A stretch of DNA of 15,741 bases, taken from the NCBI GenBank assembly GCA_016793465.1, contig JAEUJW010000106.1, positions 1 through 15,741 of the forward strand, in the 5' to 3' direction. The notes below the pieces were generated by a model, which saw nothing but the letters and a program-made list of their open reading frames with translations, made no database searches and was not told where the DNA came from. The position numbers and the translations under genes are program-made. The stretch is from Myxococcales bacterium. Lineage in GTDB: Bacteria; Myxococcota; Polyangia; Nannocystales; Nannocystaceae. Shown here piece by piece: positions 1 to 6,236 of this stretch. Numbering within the stretch: the stretch's first letter is position 1; the number at the start of each line of letters is the position of its first letter.

Positions 1-45
1 CGCAACGCCGCCCGCAAAGCCACTCGCCGCAATCGTAAATCCTGA
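1..45 (+). CDS. 3' end of an upstream gene (partial, unidentified)
   Basis: The first fifteen codons of frame 1 run to a TGA at 43-45 and encode a very basic tail (RNAARKATRRNRKS). A strong hairpin terminator follows about 20 bp later, which supports a real gene end. The basic tail would suit a nucleic-acid-binding or ribosome-associated protein, but the rest lies outside the window and no family can be named. Confidence 0.4.
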   Translation, partial: RNAARKATRRNRKS

Positions 46-65
46 GCGACTCCGTCATCGCTGCT

Positions 66-90
66 ACGCCGGCCATGTGCCGGCGTTTTT
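66..90 (+). terminator. Rho-independent terminator
   Basis: A perfect 8-bp inverted repeat, ACGCCGGC / GCCGGCGT, closes a 5-nt loop (CATGT) and runs straight into five T residues. It lies 20 bp after the stop codon at 43-45 and fits an intrinsic terminator for that gene. It also separates it from the lysyl-oxidase remnant downstream. Confidence 0.8.
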
Positions 91-129
91 CGTCGGTGAT
101 TTTCGCCGGTGGATTTACGCGGATCCTGA

Positions 130-405
130 CCGGCGTCTACATTCTGCATGCTGGACACCACGAGCTGGGCCTGGCCGCTCGAACCCGCGAAGTTCGACTG
201 CGCGAACCAGGGCATCAGCCGCGGCTTCTCGGACTTCTACGACGCCGGGCTGCCGTGCCAGTGGATCGACATCACCGGCGTGCCACCCGGCGAGTACACC
301 CTGCGGATCAGCGTCAACAACCCTCGCCCCGAGACCGCGCTTCCCGTCCTCAACGAGCGCGACTACTCCAACAACGTCGCCGATGCCGTCGTCTCGATCC
401 CATGA
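130..405 (+). pseudogene. Lysyl oxidase C-terminal fragment
   Basis: The frame encodes a stretch like the C-terminal half of the lysyl oxidase catalytic domain. It contains FCMLDTT, then CANQGISRGFSDFYDAG, then CQWIDITGVPPGEYTL and DYSNNVADAVVSIP before TGA at 403-405. In animal lysyl oxidases the equivalent DTY..CQWIDITDV segment carries the tyrosine that forms the lysine tyrosylquinone cofactor, and the tyrosine of DFYDAG sits in that place. Recognisable sequence begins at about 139, before the first ATG (148), and the frame is closed by stops at 127-129 and 97-99. The N-terminal half is therefore missing, including the HxHxH copper ligands and the cofactor lysine. The fragment cannot be an active oxidase. 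The family call is confident; whether the 85-residue piece is still translated from ATG 148 is unknown. Confidence 0.75.
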
Positions 406-715
406 GCCTCGGCTCGCACCACAGCGACCGTGGGATGCCGGCACAGGACTTGAGTCTGGAGTGTCTTCAGATCCTTGCGACCGCTATCTTCCCCGGGCCC
501 CGGGCTCTGAACCATACGCCAGATCATTGACCGCGGATCACCCGATGTAGCAAGCGTGTCTACGATCATCTGCCGCGGCAGGCGATCATGGTCGCCATGC
601 GCTCCCGCGAGCTGGGCCGTGACCCGTGTCGCGGCAGCGTTCTGGGGGCCGACCTCGCCGCGGCCATTATCGCGGCCGGGAGTCGAGGTCGCGGCGGTTG
701 AGGTCGGGTCGTCCA
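406..715. other. Gene-free interval
   Basis: No frame on either strand gives a convincing protein. The interval contains a CTGCCGCGGCAG palindrome and a CCCGGG-rich patch. A short peptide-like remnant on the minus strand at 667-714 resembles a segment at 7828-7869 (see findings). No tRNA, rRNA or clear promoter was seen. Confidence 0.5.
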
Positions 716-1060
716 TCACCACTTGCACGCGCCCTTGTCGCAGTCCTGGCCGTTCGCGCACTGGCTGTCGTTATTGCAGGCAAAGAAGCACGACCCGCCG
801 CTGCACTTGAAGCCGCCAGGACATTCGTCGCTGCCATCGCACGGCAAGGAGCACATGCCGTCGTTGCACGACTTGCTCTCGCAGCAGTAACCGTCCCTGC
901 ACTCCGAATCGTTCTCGCAAAACGCGCCGAGATCGCCACTGTTGCAGTAAGGGTCGAGATGGCAGTTCACGGGCGGCGGTCCGCACGAGATGCCCAGGAT
1001 GGCGCCGACGAGGAGGGAGGCGGTCAGGCCAAGGCGGATGACGGGGTGAGGGGCGGACAT
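716..1060 (-). CDS. Small cysteine-rich lipoprotein
   Basis: This 114-residue protein has a signal peptide ending in a lipobox-like LGIS-C (Cys26) followed by GPPP, so it is probably a lipid-anchored surface protein. The mature part has 16 further cysteines in a repeating pattern. Residues 48-70 read C-x5-C-x4-CC-x4-C-x4-C, and residues 74-91 and 95-112 each read C-x5-C-x5-C-x4-C. Acidic turns (ENDSEC, DGSDEC, NNDSQC) recur at the same place in each unit. This is the look of small disulfide-knotted repeats common in myxobacterial surface proteins. No enzyme motif is present. The ATG at 1060 is chosen because it directly begins the signal peptide; no strong ribosome site precedes it. The gene diverges from the lipoprotein at 3895, with the IS66 element inserted between them. 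Confidence 0.75.
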   Translation of the reverse strand: MSAPHPVIRLGLTASLLVGAILGISCGPPPVNCHLDPYCNSGDLGAFCENDSECRDGYCCESKSCNDGMCSLPCDGSDECPGGFKCSGGSCFFACNNDSQCANGQDCDKGACKW

Positions 1061-1196
1061 CCGGAGCAGGATAAACAGGGGACGGCCTTGCCGTCGACGG
1101 TGGGAACGAGCAGGAGCGAAGCGCCTCCAGCCGCGGTGACGCCTGCCAGCGGGGGCGCCAGGTGGTACTCCCAGACCCGCGGGACGGTAGTTCGCG

Positions 1197-1204
1197 CGGG
1201 GCCG
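1197..1204. repeat. IS66 target-site duplication, left copy
   Basis: CGGGGCCG directly abuts the left end of the element and is repeated exactly at 3793-3800. IS66-family elements generate 8-bp duplications, so this fixes both boundaries. Confidence 0.9.
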
Positions 1205-1234
1205 GTAACCGTTCGGTCTGACCCATCGTGACGG
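1205..1234 (+). repeat. IS66 left terminal inverted repeat
   Basis: The left end starts with GTAACCG, close to the GTAA start usual for IS66 ends. It pairs with 3763-3792 at 29 of 30 positions. Confidence 0.9.
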
Positions 1235-1274
1235 CGTGAACCTCGAGGCGGTACATGGCGCCGACGGAGGTTCG

Positions 1275-1475
1275 ATGTCGAAGACCGAAGAAGACGACGG
1301 GCGCGGAGCGCTCGTCCTGAGCTCGCGGATGCCGCTGCGCGGCCGATTCACGCTGTTGGTGTCGGACTCGTTCTGCGTCGAGATGACGGAGGAGCCAACC
1401 GGGGTGCGCCTGGAATTCCGGCCACGGACGCTCAAGGAGCGCGTGGAGCTGTGGCGCAGGAAGCTGGGCCTGTGA
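1275..1475 (+). CDS. Short accessory ORF of the IS66 operon (66 aa)
   Basis: This small gene precedes tnpA inside the element. Its ATG at 1275 follows a GGAGG at 1266-1270, and its TGA (1473-1475) shares a base with the tnpA ATG (1475), so translation is probably coupled. A longer start at GTG 1236 is possible, but the ribosome site favours 1275. The protein has an acidic N-terminus (SKTEEDDGRG), a central segment that looks like short beta strands (GRFTLLVSDSFCVEM, TGVRLEFRP) and a basic helical end (LKERVELWRRKLGL). No family was recognised and classical IS66 elements do not encode it. Its place in the operon suggests a role in transposition or its control. That role is inference. Confidence 0.65.
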   Translation: MSKTEEDDGRGALVLSSRMPLRGRFTLLVSDSFCVEMTEEPTGVRLEFRPRTLKERVELWRRKLGL

Positions 1476-1786
1476 TGGGCACGACCGAGGAACGGTGGCG
1501 AGGCCACATCAGGGCCTGGGCGGCGAGCGGGCGGACGTGCAGGGACTACGCGGCCCGAGCGGGGCTCAACCCGCGGACGCTGACGTGGTGGAAATCGAAG
1601 CTCAAGGGGACAGCCGCCGCCGAGAGCAGGCCGAGCTTCGTCGAGGTGACCGAGCAGCTCGGGCCGCCGGTCGCTCCTGGCGGGGAGATCGAGCTCGAGG
1701 TCGGCGGCGTCCGGGTGCGCGTGCGGGGCCAGGTCGAGACCGCGGCGCTCTCGCGGGTGCTCGCCGCGCTGGAGGTGCGTCGATGA
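1475..1786 (+). CDS. tnpA: IS66-family accessory protein TnpA (103 aa)
   Basis: The first product of the standard IS66 trio is a small DNA-binding protein required with TnpB and TnpC for transposition. Residues 7-44 form the typical helix-turn-helix: RWRGHIRAWAASG, then TCRDYAARAGLNPRTLTWWKSKLKG, where the WW-KSKL ending is characteristic. The C-terminal half has a short conserved strand region (EIELEVGGVRVRVRG) and a helix (ALSRVLAALE). The ATG at 1475 overlaps the stop of the preceding small gene. The stop at 1784-1786 overlaps the tnpB ATG at 1783 as ATGA, so the genes are translationally coupled. Length is normal for the family. Confidence 0.88.
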   Translation: MGTTEERWRGHIRAWAASGRTCRDYAARAGLNPRTLTWWKSKLKGTAAAESRPSFVEVTEQLGPPVAPGGEIELEVGGVRVRVRGQVETAALSRVLAALEVRR

Positions 1787-2118
1787 TCCCCGCAGCGGTG
1801 CGGATCTTCGTGTGCGTGCAGCCGCAGGACATGCGGCGCAGCTTCGACATGCTCGCTCTCGCGGCGCAGCAGGTCGTCGGCGTGGACCCGCGGAGCGGGG
1901 CGCTGTTCGTCTTCACCAACCGCCGCCGCAACCAGCTCAAGGTGCTGTGGTGGGACCGCAACGGGTACTGCCTGCTCTACAAACGGCTGCACCGGGCCCT
2001 GTTTCGTCCGCCCGGACCGTCTGTCCCGGAGGACAGCTCAGTGCAGATCGACAGGGCCGTACTCGGTGAGCTGCTCGCCGGCGTCGCCACGACGAGGAGG
2101 CGTGTCGATCGAGCTTGA
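1783..2118 (+). CDS. tnpB: IS66-family accessory protein TnpB (111 aa)
   Basis: This is the IS66 Orf2-like protein, the second accessory factor needed for transposition; its biochemical role is not well defined. The family signature is clear: a start like MIPAAVRIFVCVQPQDMRRSFD, then DPRSGALFVFTNRRRNQLKVLWWDRNGYCLLYKRL, giving the conserved GxLFVFxNRRR and KVLWWDxxGYxLxYKRL blocks. The C-terminus (SSVQIDRAVLGELLAGV) matches the usual helix that ends the protein. Its start overlaps the end of tnpA by four bases. Length and composition are normal and the frame is intact. Confidence 0.92.
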   Translation: MIPAAVRIFVCVQPQDMRRSFDMLALAAQQVVGVDPRSGALFVFTNRRRNQLKVLWWDRNGYCLLYKRLHRALFRPPGPSVPEDSSVQIDRAVLGELLAGVATTRRRVDRA

Positions 2119-2148
2119 CTTGTGCGAAGGGCTGGGTAGGAAGGGGCG

Positions 2149-3747
2149 GTGCAGGACGCCCCTTCCACGCCCGACGGCCTCGTGCCGGTGGCCGACTACG
2201 AGAAGGTGAGCGCCGAACGCGAGCGCTACCGAGAGCTCTACCTGGAGGCCCTCGAGCGCTGCGCGATGCTCGAGCGCGGCATCATCGCCGGCAAGAAGGC
2301 CGAGCGCTTCGACGGCGAGACGCCGCAGCTCGCGCTGAGCATGCTGGACATGCTCCTCGGAGAGCCGAAGCCGGCGGAGAACCAGCAGCAGCCGACGCCG
2401 TCCCCGGAGACCTCGCCGGTCCGCGAACACGAGCGGCGGTCCCCTGGCCGCAGGCCGCTGCCCGAACACCTGCCTCGGGTCGAGATCGAGATCCTGCCGC
2501 CCGAGGTCCAGCAGGCGGGCCTGGATGCCTACAAGCGGATCGGCCAGGAGGTCCAGGAGGTGCTCGAGCGCCGGCCGGCGTCGATGGTCGTGGTGCGTCT
2601 GGTGCGGCCGAAATTCATCCGCAAGGACGAGCTGGACGCCCTCGAGACGCGCGTCGTGGTCGCCGAGGCGCCGGAGCGTCCGATCGATCGCGGCCTCGCC
2701 GGGCCCGGCATGCTCGCCATGACGATCGTCCACCGCTGGCAGGACATGCAGCCGCTCAACCGCCTCGAAGGCATCTATGCCCGCGACGGCATCGACCTCG
2801 CCCGCTCGACGCTCTGCGGCTGGCACGAGCAGCTCGCCGACCTCGTCGAGCCCGTCGTCGACGCGATGCAGCGCGACGCCTTCGAGCAGCCGTACCTGTG
2901 CACCGACGCGACCGGCGTGCTGGTCCAGGCCAAGGAGCAGTGCCAGCGCGCGCACTTCTGGGTGCTCGTCGCGCCCGAGCGCCACGTCCTCTTCCGCTTC
3001 TCGCACAAGCACGACGGCCAGGCCGTCGACCGCCTGCTCGCCGGCTACAAGGGCTACCTCGTCGCCGACGCCGCCACCGTATTCGACCACCTGTACACGC
3101 CCGGCAAGATCGTCGAGGTCGCGTGCTGGGCCCATACACGGAGGTATTTCTGCAAGGCCCTCGCCTCCGACCCCGGGCGGGCCCAGCACGCGCTCTCGCT
3201 GATACGCGCGCTCTACAAGGTCGAGCGCACCATCCAGGACGAGGGACGAAAAAAGCGGCAGCAGGTCCGGCACGACAAGGCCAAACCCATCGTCGACGCC
3301 TTCTTCGAGTGGTGCGACGAGCAGGTCGCCGTCGTCCTCAGCGACACCCCCATCGACAAGGCCCTCGGCTACGCCCGCCGCCAGCGCGACGCGCTGCTCC
3401 GCTTCCTCGACGACGACCGCCTCCCCCTCGACAACAACATCTCCGAGCGCAACCTCCGTCGCGAGGTCATCGGCCGGAAAAACTGGATGTTTCTGGGCAG
3501 CGACGAGGGCGCCCGCGCCAACACCGTCTTCGTCTCCCTGCTGGCGAGCTGCCAGCTCCACGGCGTCGAGCCCTGGGCCTACCTCCGCGACCTCTTCTGC
3601 CTCATTCATTCCTGGCCCGCGAAGCGATACCTCGAGCTCGCCCCGGCCTTCTGGAAGCAGACCCTCCAGCACGAGGACGCTCAGCAGATCCTCGCCGCCA
3701 ACGTCTTTCGCCCGGTCACGCTCGTCGAACACGCCCCGCCGACATAA
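2149..3747 (+). CDS. tnpC: IS66-family transposase TnpC (532 aa)
   Basis: This is the DDE transposase that carries out strand transfer at the element ends. The order is a leucine-rich coiled coil (about residues 14-45), a Pro/Gln/Glu-rich linker (72-105), a region corresponding to the usual zinc-binding domain (110-175), the RNase H-like core and the IS66 C-terminal domain. Likely catalytic residues are Asp253 (CTDATG), Asp307 (VADAATVF) and Glu433 (LDNNISERNLR). CWAHTRRYF (326-334) and FLGSDEGARANT (448-459) are further hallmarks. GTG 2149 is chosen because AGGAAGGGG lies just upstream; the gap after tnpB is 30 bp. One oddity is that the paired CxxC cysteines common in the zinc-binding segment are absent, with KFIRKDELDALE occupying part of the equivalent region. 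Full length and open, so probably functional. Confidence 0.95.
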   Translation: MQDAPSTPDGLVPVADYEKVSAERERYRELYLEALERCAMLERGIIAGKKAERFDGETPQLALSMLDMLLGEPKPAENQQQPTPSPETSPVREHERRSPGRRPLPEHLPRVEIEILPPEVQQAGLDAYKRIGQEVQEVLERRPASMVVVRLVRPKFIRKDELDALETRVVVAEAPERPIDRGLAGPGMLAMTIVHRWQDMQPLNRLEGIYARDGIDLARSTLCGWHEQLADLVEPVVDAMQRDAFEQPYLCTDATGVLVQAKEQCQRAHFWVLVAPERHVLFRFSHKHDGQAVDRLLAGYKGYLVADAATVFDHLYTPGKIVEVACWAHTRRYFCKALASDPGRAQHALSLIRALYKVERTIQDEGRKKRQQVRHDKAKPIVDAFFEWCDEQVAVVLSDTPIDKALGYARRQRDALLRFLDDDRLPLDNNISERNLRREVIGRKNWMFLGSDEGARANTVFVSLLASCQLHGVEPWAYLRDLFCLIHSWPAKRYLELAPAFWKQTLQHEDAQQILAANVFRPVTLVEHAPPT

Positions 3748-3762
3748 CCGGCGCCGGCCCGC

Positions 3763-3792
3763 CCGTCACGATGGGTCAGACCGAACGGATAC
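3763..3792 (-). repeat. IS66 right terminal inverted repeat
   Basis: The reverse complement begins GTATCCG and matches 1205-1234 at 29 of 30 bases. It starts 15 bp after the tnpC stop codon. Confidence 0.9.
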
Positions 3793-3800
3793 CGGGGCCG
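3793..3800. repeat. IS66 target-site duplication, right copy
   Basis: CGGGGCCG is an exact copy of 1197-1204. Perfect identity argues for a single, simple and fairly recent insertion without later rearrangement. Confidence 0.9.
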
Positions 3801-3894
3801 CGCCATGTCCAGCCCTCACTCCACGTCGACTGACGCTTCGAGAGGTCTGCGCCTGGAAGTTCCATGCTACTGCTTGTCCAAGCGACGCTCGATC

Positions 3895-4698
3895 ATGCCT
3901 GCCACGAACAAACTGCCAATCCTGTTGTCCTTGACCACCGTTCTGGCCCTTGGATGCGACGCAGCCATCGTCGCGAACGTCCAGGAACAGGCCGCCGCCG
4001 AGAATCAGGTCCAGGCCGATGTCGCGGTCGAGGTCAAGGAGGGCGGGGTCGCCGATGTGAAGGGACTCAAGGCAGACGTCGAGGTGAAGGCGGACGTGGA
4101 GGTCAAGGCCGAGTTCAAGACGGAGGCGCTCGACCTCGAGTCGATCACGTACCTCATCAATAAGGGCAAGATCAAGGACGCCAAGGCGCTCGAGAAGAAG
4201 ATCAACACGCCGAAGGAGAAGCTCAACGACCTCGATCTCGACGGCGACGGCAAGATCGACAAGATCGTAATCATCGAGGTCAAGAAGGACGGCGGCGCTA
4301 TCATCTTCGAGCTGCACGCGGTGCCGTCGGGCACGAAGAAGAAGGAGGACGCAGTCATCGTCGCCTACATCAACTTCGTCCCCGATAAAACGACCAACGT
4401 GCTGGTGGTCAAGGCGACCTACGCGCCGATCTTCATCAACTACGACACGATCGTGTACGACTACACGGTCCCCATCGTGGTCAAGGGCGACACCGTCGTC
4501 GTCACTGGCGGCGTCGGCTTCTACGGCTGGTTGTTCACGGTCCGGCGCCCGGCTTACTACGGGGTGTTCGTCTACGACTACAACCCGCACCCCGTGTACG
4601 TCGTCGAGGTCGACCACGGCGGGTGCTGGCCGCCGGGCCACTGTAAGCACGGCAAGTGGAAGGGCGGCGGCGGCGGCAAGCACGGCAAGTGGAAATGA
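3895..4698 (+). CDS. Lipoprotein with EF-hand-like loop and KHGKWK tail
   Basis: The 267-residue product starts with a signal peptide ending in LALG-C (Cys21), so it is probably lipid-anchored. ATG 3895 is preferred over an in-frame start at 3805 because only it places the signal peptide at the N-terminus. Residues 41-76 are a charged region with the repeated unit VEVKAD. Residues 86-130 read YLINKGKIKDAKALEKK, then a DLDGDGKID loop (114-122) of the calcium-binding EF-hand/dockerin type. Residues 150-240 are rich in Tyr and Val with alternating hydrophobics, typical of beta strands. The tail (244-267) has CWPPGHC, then two copies of KHGKWK separated by five glycines. No catalytic motif was seen and no named family is recognised. 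It is probably a calcium- or metal-responsive surface or matrix protein, which is inference. The right end of the IS66 element is 102 bp upstream and may affect its expression. Confidence 0.78.
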   Translation: MPATNKLPILLSLTTVLALGCDAAIVANVQEQAAAENQVQADVAVEVKEGGVADVKGLKADVEVKADVEVKAEFKTEALDLESITYLINKGKIKDAKALEKKINTPKEKLNDLDLDGDGKIDKIVIIEVKKDGGAIIFELHAVPSGTKKKEDAVIVAYINFVPDKTTNVLVVKATYAPIFINYDTIVYDYTVPIVVKGDTVVVTGGVGFYGWLFTVRRPAYYGVFVYDYNPHPVYVVEVDHGGCWPPGHCKHGKWKGGGGGKHGKWK

Positions 4699-4777
4699 TC
4701 GACCGTGTCGCCGCGGGGTAAAATTACCACTCCCTCCTCATCCAGGGCCTGGGATGCTGCGCTCGGGCGCACTTCGC

Positions 4778-5851
4778 CTACGATTCGATGTCTGCGTCGC
4801 TCCGCGTAGTTAAGATCCACGACGGCGTTGCAGCGGCGTGGTAGCGTAAGTTACCCGTGATGCGAGGCAGGACCTCCCCGACCCAATCTTCTGGGGTAAA
4901 CATCGCGGCGCTCAGAGCGCTGACTATAGTAATGGCACCCGTTCCCGCGCTGCAGTTGCCATTCGCATCGAGTAGCACAACCCACTGCCCAAACCTGGAA
5001 TAGCTCTCACCCAGTGGACACACCGTAACGTTCTTAACTTCAACGAGGCGACTCTCCAATTTTTCCATCGCAAGGTCGTCATCGATTATGCCCGGATCGA
5101 GTTCATAGGCAGAAATGCTGTCGATTTTCCCATCGATTTTGTAGCTCGGAAAACTAAGCTGCGTAAAACCGTAAAAGTCTTCCACCGTGCCAATGAGCGC
5201 TGTAACGATATCTCCGACCTCCACGCCTTTCGGTCGTGAAAATGTGCGCGCGAAGATGGCATTGAACGAATCAGTTGGCTCATCAAGGTCAACGATGTAA
5301 AAGCCGTCGATGGCGATCCCCGTCGCTACCAGGCGGCGACCCGCTGTGTTGATCTGCACGAAGTCGCCATTGAGCGAGGATGACTCTATGTTCTCGGTCT
5401 GGGAAACATCATACAGGGTCGGATGCTGAACGTGAATCGCTGGTGACAGACCGGTCGCGTAACTGCCGGGTTTCTGTTCGGTCCCACGATCCTCGACCCA
5501 GATGTTCGAGGTACCGTGGATCTTCTGGACTTGAACAGTGACCCCCTCCGCCCGTCCCTTCATGAGCCTGAATGAACGTGCCTGACCTTTCGCGAGACGA
5601 CCGCGCGGCGCCAAGTCAAGGAAGACCTCTCCATCGAACCAATCTGCCGATTCACCGTTAAAATCGATCGCTTGCACGTCGAGCGTAAACTGCATCGATT
5701 CAGTCGTGTAAGGTAACGGAGATTCTTCAGTTCCGGTCTCTTCTCGAGTCTCGACCTTGAAGCTCAGCGGCAGAGTTCCTTGATCGCGCTCGATGGTCAC
5801 ATGGCAGCCGCTGGCGATGAGCAGACCGAGAAAAACTCGAACGGTATGCAT
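4778..5851 (-). CDS. Secreted lipoprotein with OB-fold-like domains
   Basis: The 357-residue protein has a short signal peptide with lipobox IASG-C (Cys16). ATG 5851 is supported by GGAG seven bases upstream and by the signal peptide. Residues 55-125 look like a beta-sandwich module. Residues 160-245 (GDFVQINTAGRRLVATGIAI, then GVEVGDIVTALIGTVEDFYG, then TQLSF) resemble the OB-fold modules found in secreted nucleases and myxobacterial surface proteins. A second such block begins at LESRLVEVKNVTV (265-277) and runs to GNLRYH. No nuclease residues are visible, so a binding role is more likely than catalysis. Base composition differs from neighbouring genes: bases 5041-5100 contain 31 G/C of 60, against 46 of 60 at 12241-12300. 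This suggests acquisition from elsewhere. It converges on the plus-strand lipoprotein with 79 bp between the stops. Confidence 0.75.
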   Translation of the reverse strand: MHTVRVFLGLLIASGCHVTIERDQGTLPLSFKVETREETGTEESPLPYTTESMQFTLDVQAIDFNGESADWFDGEVFLDLAPRGRLAKGQARSFRLMKGRAEGVTVQVQKIHGTSNIWVEDRGTEQKPGSYATGLSPAIHVQHPTLYDVSQTENIESSSLNGDFVQINTAGRRLVATGIAIDGFYIVDLDEPTDSFNAIFARTFSRPKGVEVGDIVTALIGTVEDFYGFTQLSFPSYKIDGKIDSISAYELDPGIIDDDLAMEKLESRLVEVKNVTVCPLGESYSRFGQWVVLLDANGNCSAGTGAITIVSALSAAMFTPEDWVGEVLPRITGNLRYHAAATPSWILTTRSDADIES

Positions 5852-5885
5852 GAATGGTCTCCGGTTGAAGGCGATAGCACCTGCC

Positions 5886-5893
5886 GGGGGGGG
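5886..5893 (-). promoter_or_regulatory. Run of eight G/C in the upstream region of the OB-fold lipoprotein
   Basis: An unbroken G8 (C8 on the coding strand) lies 35-42 bases before the ATG at 5851. On the coding strand it sits inside the 17-base gap between TTGTGT and TATCGC, each a weak 3-of-6 match to sigma-70 boxes. The promoter assignment is tentative. Confidence 0.25.
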
Positions 5894-6009
5894 ACACAAC
5901 TGCGCGCGCTGGCCAACAGATCGCCGCAAACATGTGTTTACGCACCACACCGAGCGCTCGTCGACCGGACCCTGGCTGCGAGGATCTGACGAACGGCAGC
6001 GGGATGCCC

Positions 6010-6207
6010 TCAATATTCGGCCGAACAGTCGTGGTTGCCGAGCACCGCGTAGATCGGGAACGTGAGGTCTGAGTACGGCAGCTCGAACTTGTCCTGCCAC
6101 TGTGGGTCATCGACGCCGCTGACGCCGCTGACGCCGCTGACGTAGAAGTTGTCACCGAGCAGTATACCGAAGTCGCGGCTGATGTGGTGGATATTCTTGG
6201 AAATCAT
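6010..6207 (-). pseudogene. Metallophosphoesterase (acid phosphatase type) fragment
   Basis: The 65-codon frame encodes DFGILLGDNFYVSGV, then DDPQWQDKFELPY and FPIYAVLGNHD before a premature TGA at 6010-6012. LLGDNFY, the DDPxWxxKFExPY stretch and LGNHD are hallmarks of purple acid phosphatase-like metallophosphoesterases, where D and N of GDN and GNHD bind the two metals. The first metal-binding Asp block and everything after GNHD (the His-rich ligands) are missing, and no continuation was found in the other frames. A three-copy 9-bp repeat inserts SGVSGVSGV next to the first motif. It is a non-functional scrap downstream of, and on the same strand as, the PhoX-like gene. Confidence 0.72.
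6112..6138. repeat. Three tandem copies of a 9-bp unit
   Basis: GACGCCGCT occurs three times head to tail at 6112, 6121 and 6130, and a partial fourth copy (GACG) follows. In the phosphatase fragment it encodes the SGV repeats and looks like replication slippage. Confidence 0.85.
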
Positions 6208-6227
6208 CAGGATTCTGCATCCTGATG
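6205..6227 (-). terminator. Candidate terminator after the PhoX-like gene
   Basis: A perfect 9-bp stem, CATCAGGAT / ATCCTGATG, closes a 5-nt loop. It lies 10 bp past the stop at 6237. On the minus strand it is followed by ATTTCC, a short and imperfect T-run, so it may be a weak terminator or simply an RNA-stabilising hairpin. It overlaps the first codons of the phosphatase fragment. Confidence 0.55.
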
Positions 6228-6236
6228 AGGAGGAGG

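Larger units (their letters stand above)
1205..3792 (+). mobile_element. Complete IS66-family insertion sequence (2588 bp)
   Basis: The element begins GTAACCG and ends with the complement of GTATCCG. Its terminal inverted repeats are 30 bp (1205-1234 and 3763-3792) with one mismatch, at the fourth base. Perfect 8-bp flanking duplications (CGGGGCCG) match the known IS66 target duplication size. Inside are the three standard genes, tnpA, tnpB and tnpC, plus an unusual short gene ahead of tnpA, all on the plus strand and closely packed. All frames are intact, so the element may still be mobile. It lies between a minus-strand lipoprotein gene starting at 1060 and a plus-strand lipoprotein gene starting at 3895. 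Removing it with one duplication copy would leave about 240 bp between those starts. Its genes are transcribed toward the downstream lipoprotein. Confidence 0.93.

Noticed and set aside
660..690. CGGCC...GGCCG hairpin as a terminator for the Cys-rich lipoprotein
   Set aside because: The stem is five pairs at most and no T-run follows on the minus strand.
2038..3732. Long minus-strand frame opposite tnpC
   Set aside because: It is the mirror of a clear transposase gene, and its Val/Leu/Asp-rich product is typical antisense translation in GC-rich DNA.
4723..4740. GGTAAAATTACC palindrome as a terminator between convergent lipoprotein genes
   Set aside because: The stem is only five weak pairs with a 2-base loop and no T-run.
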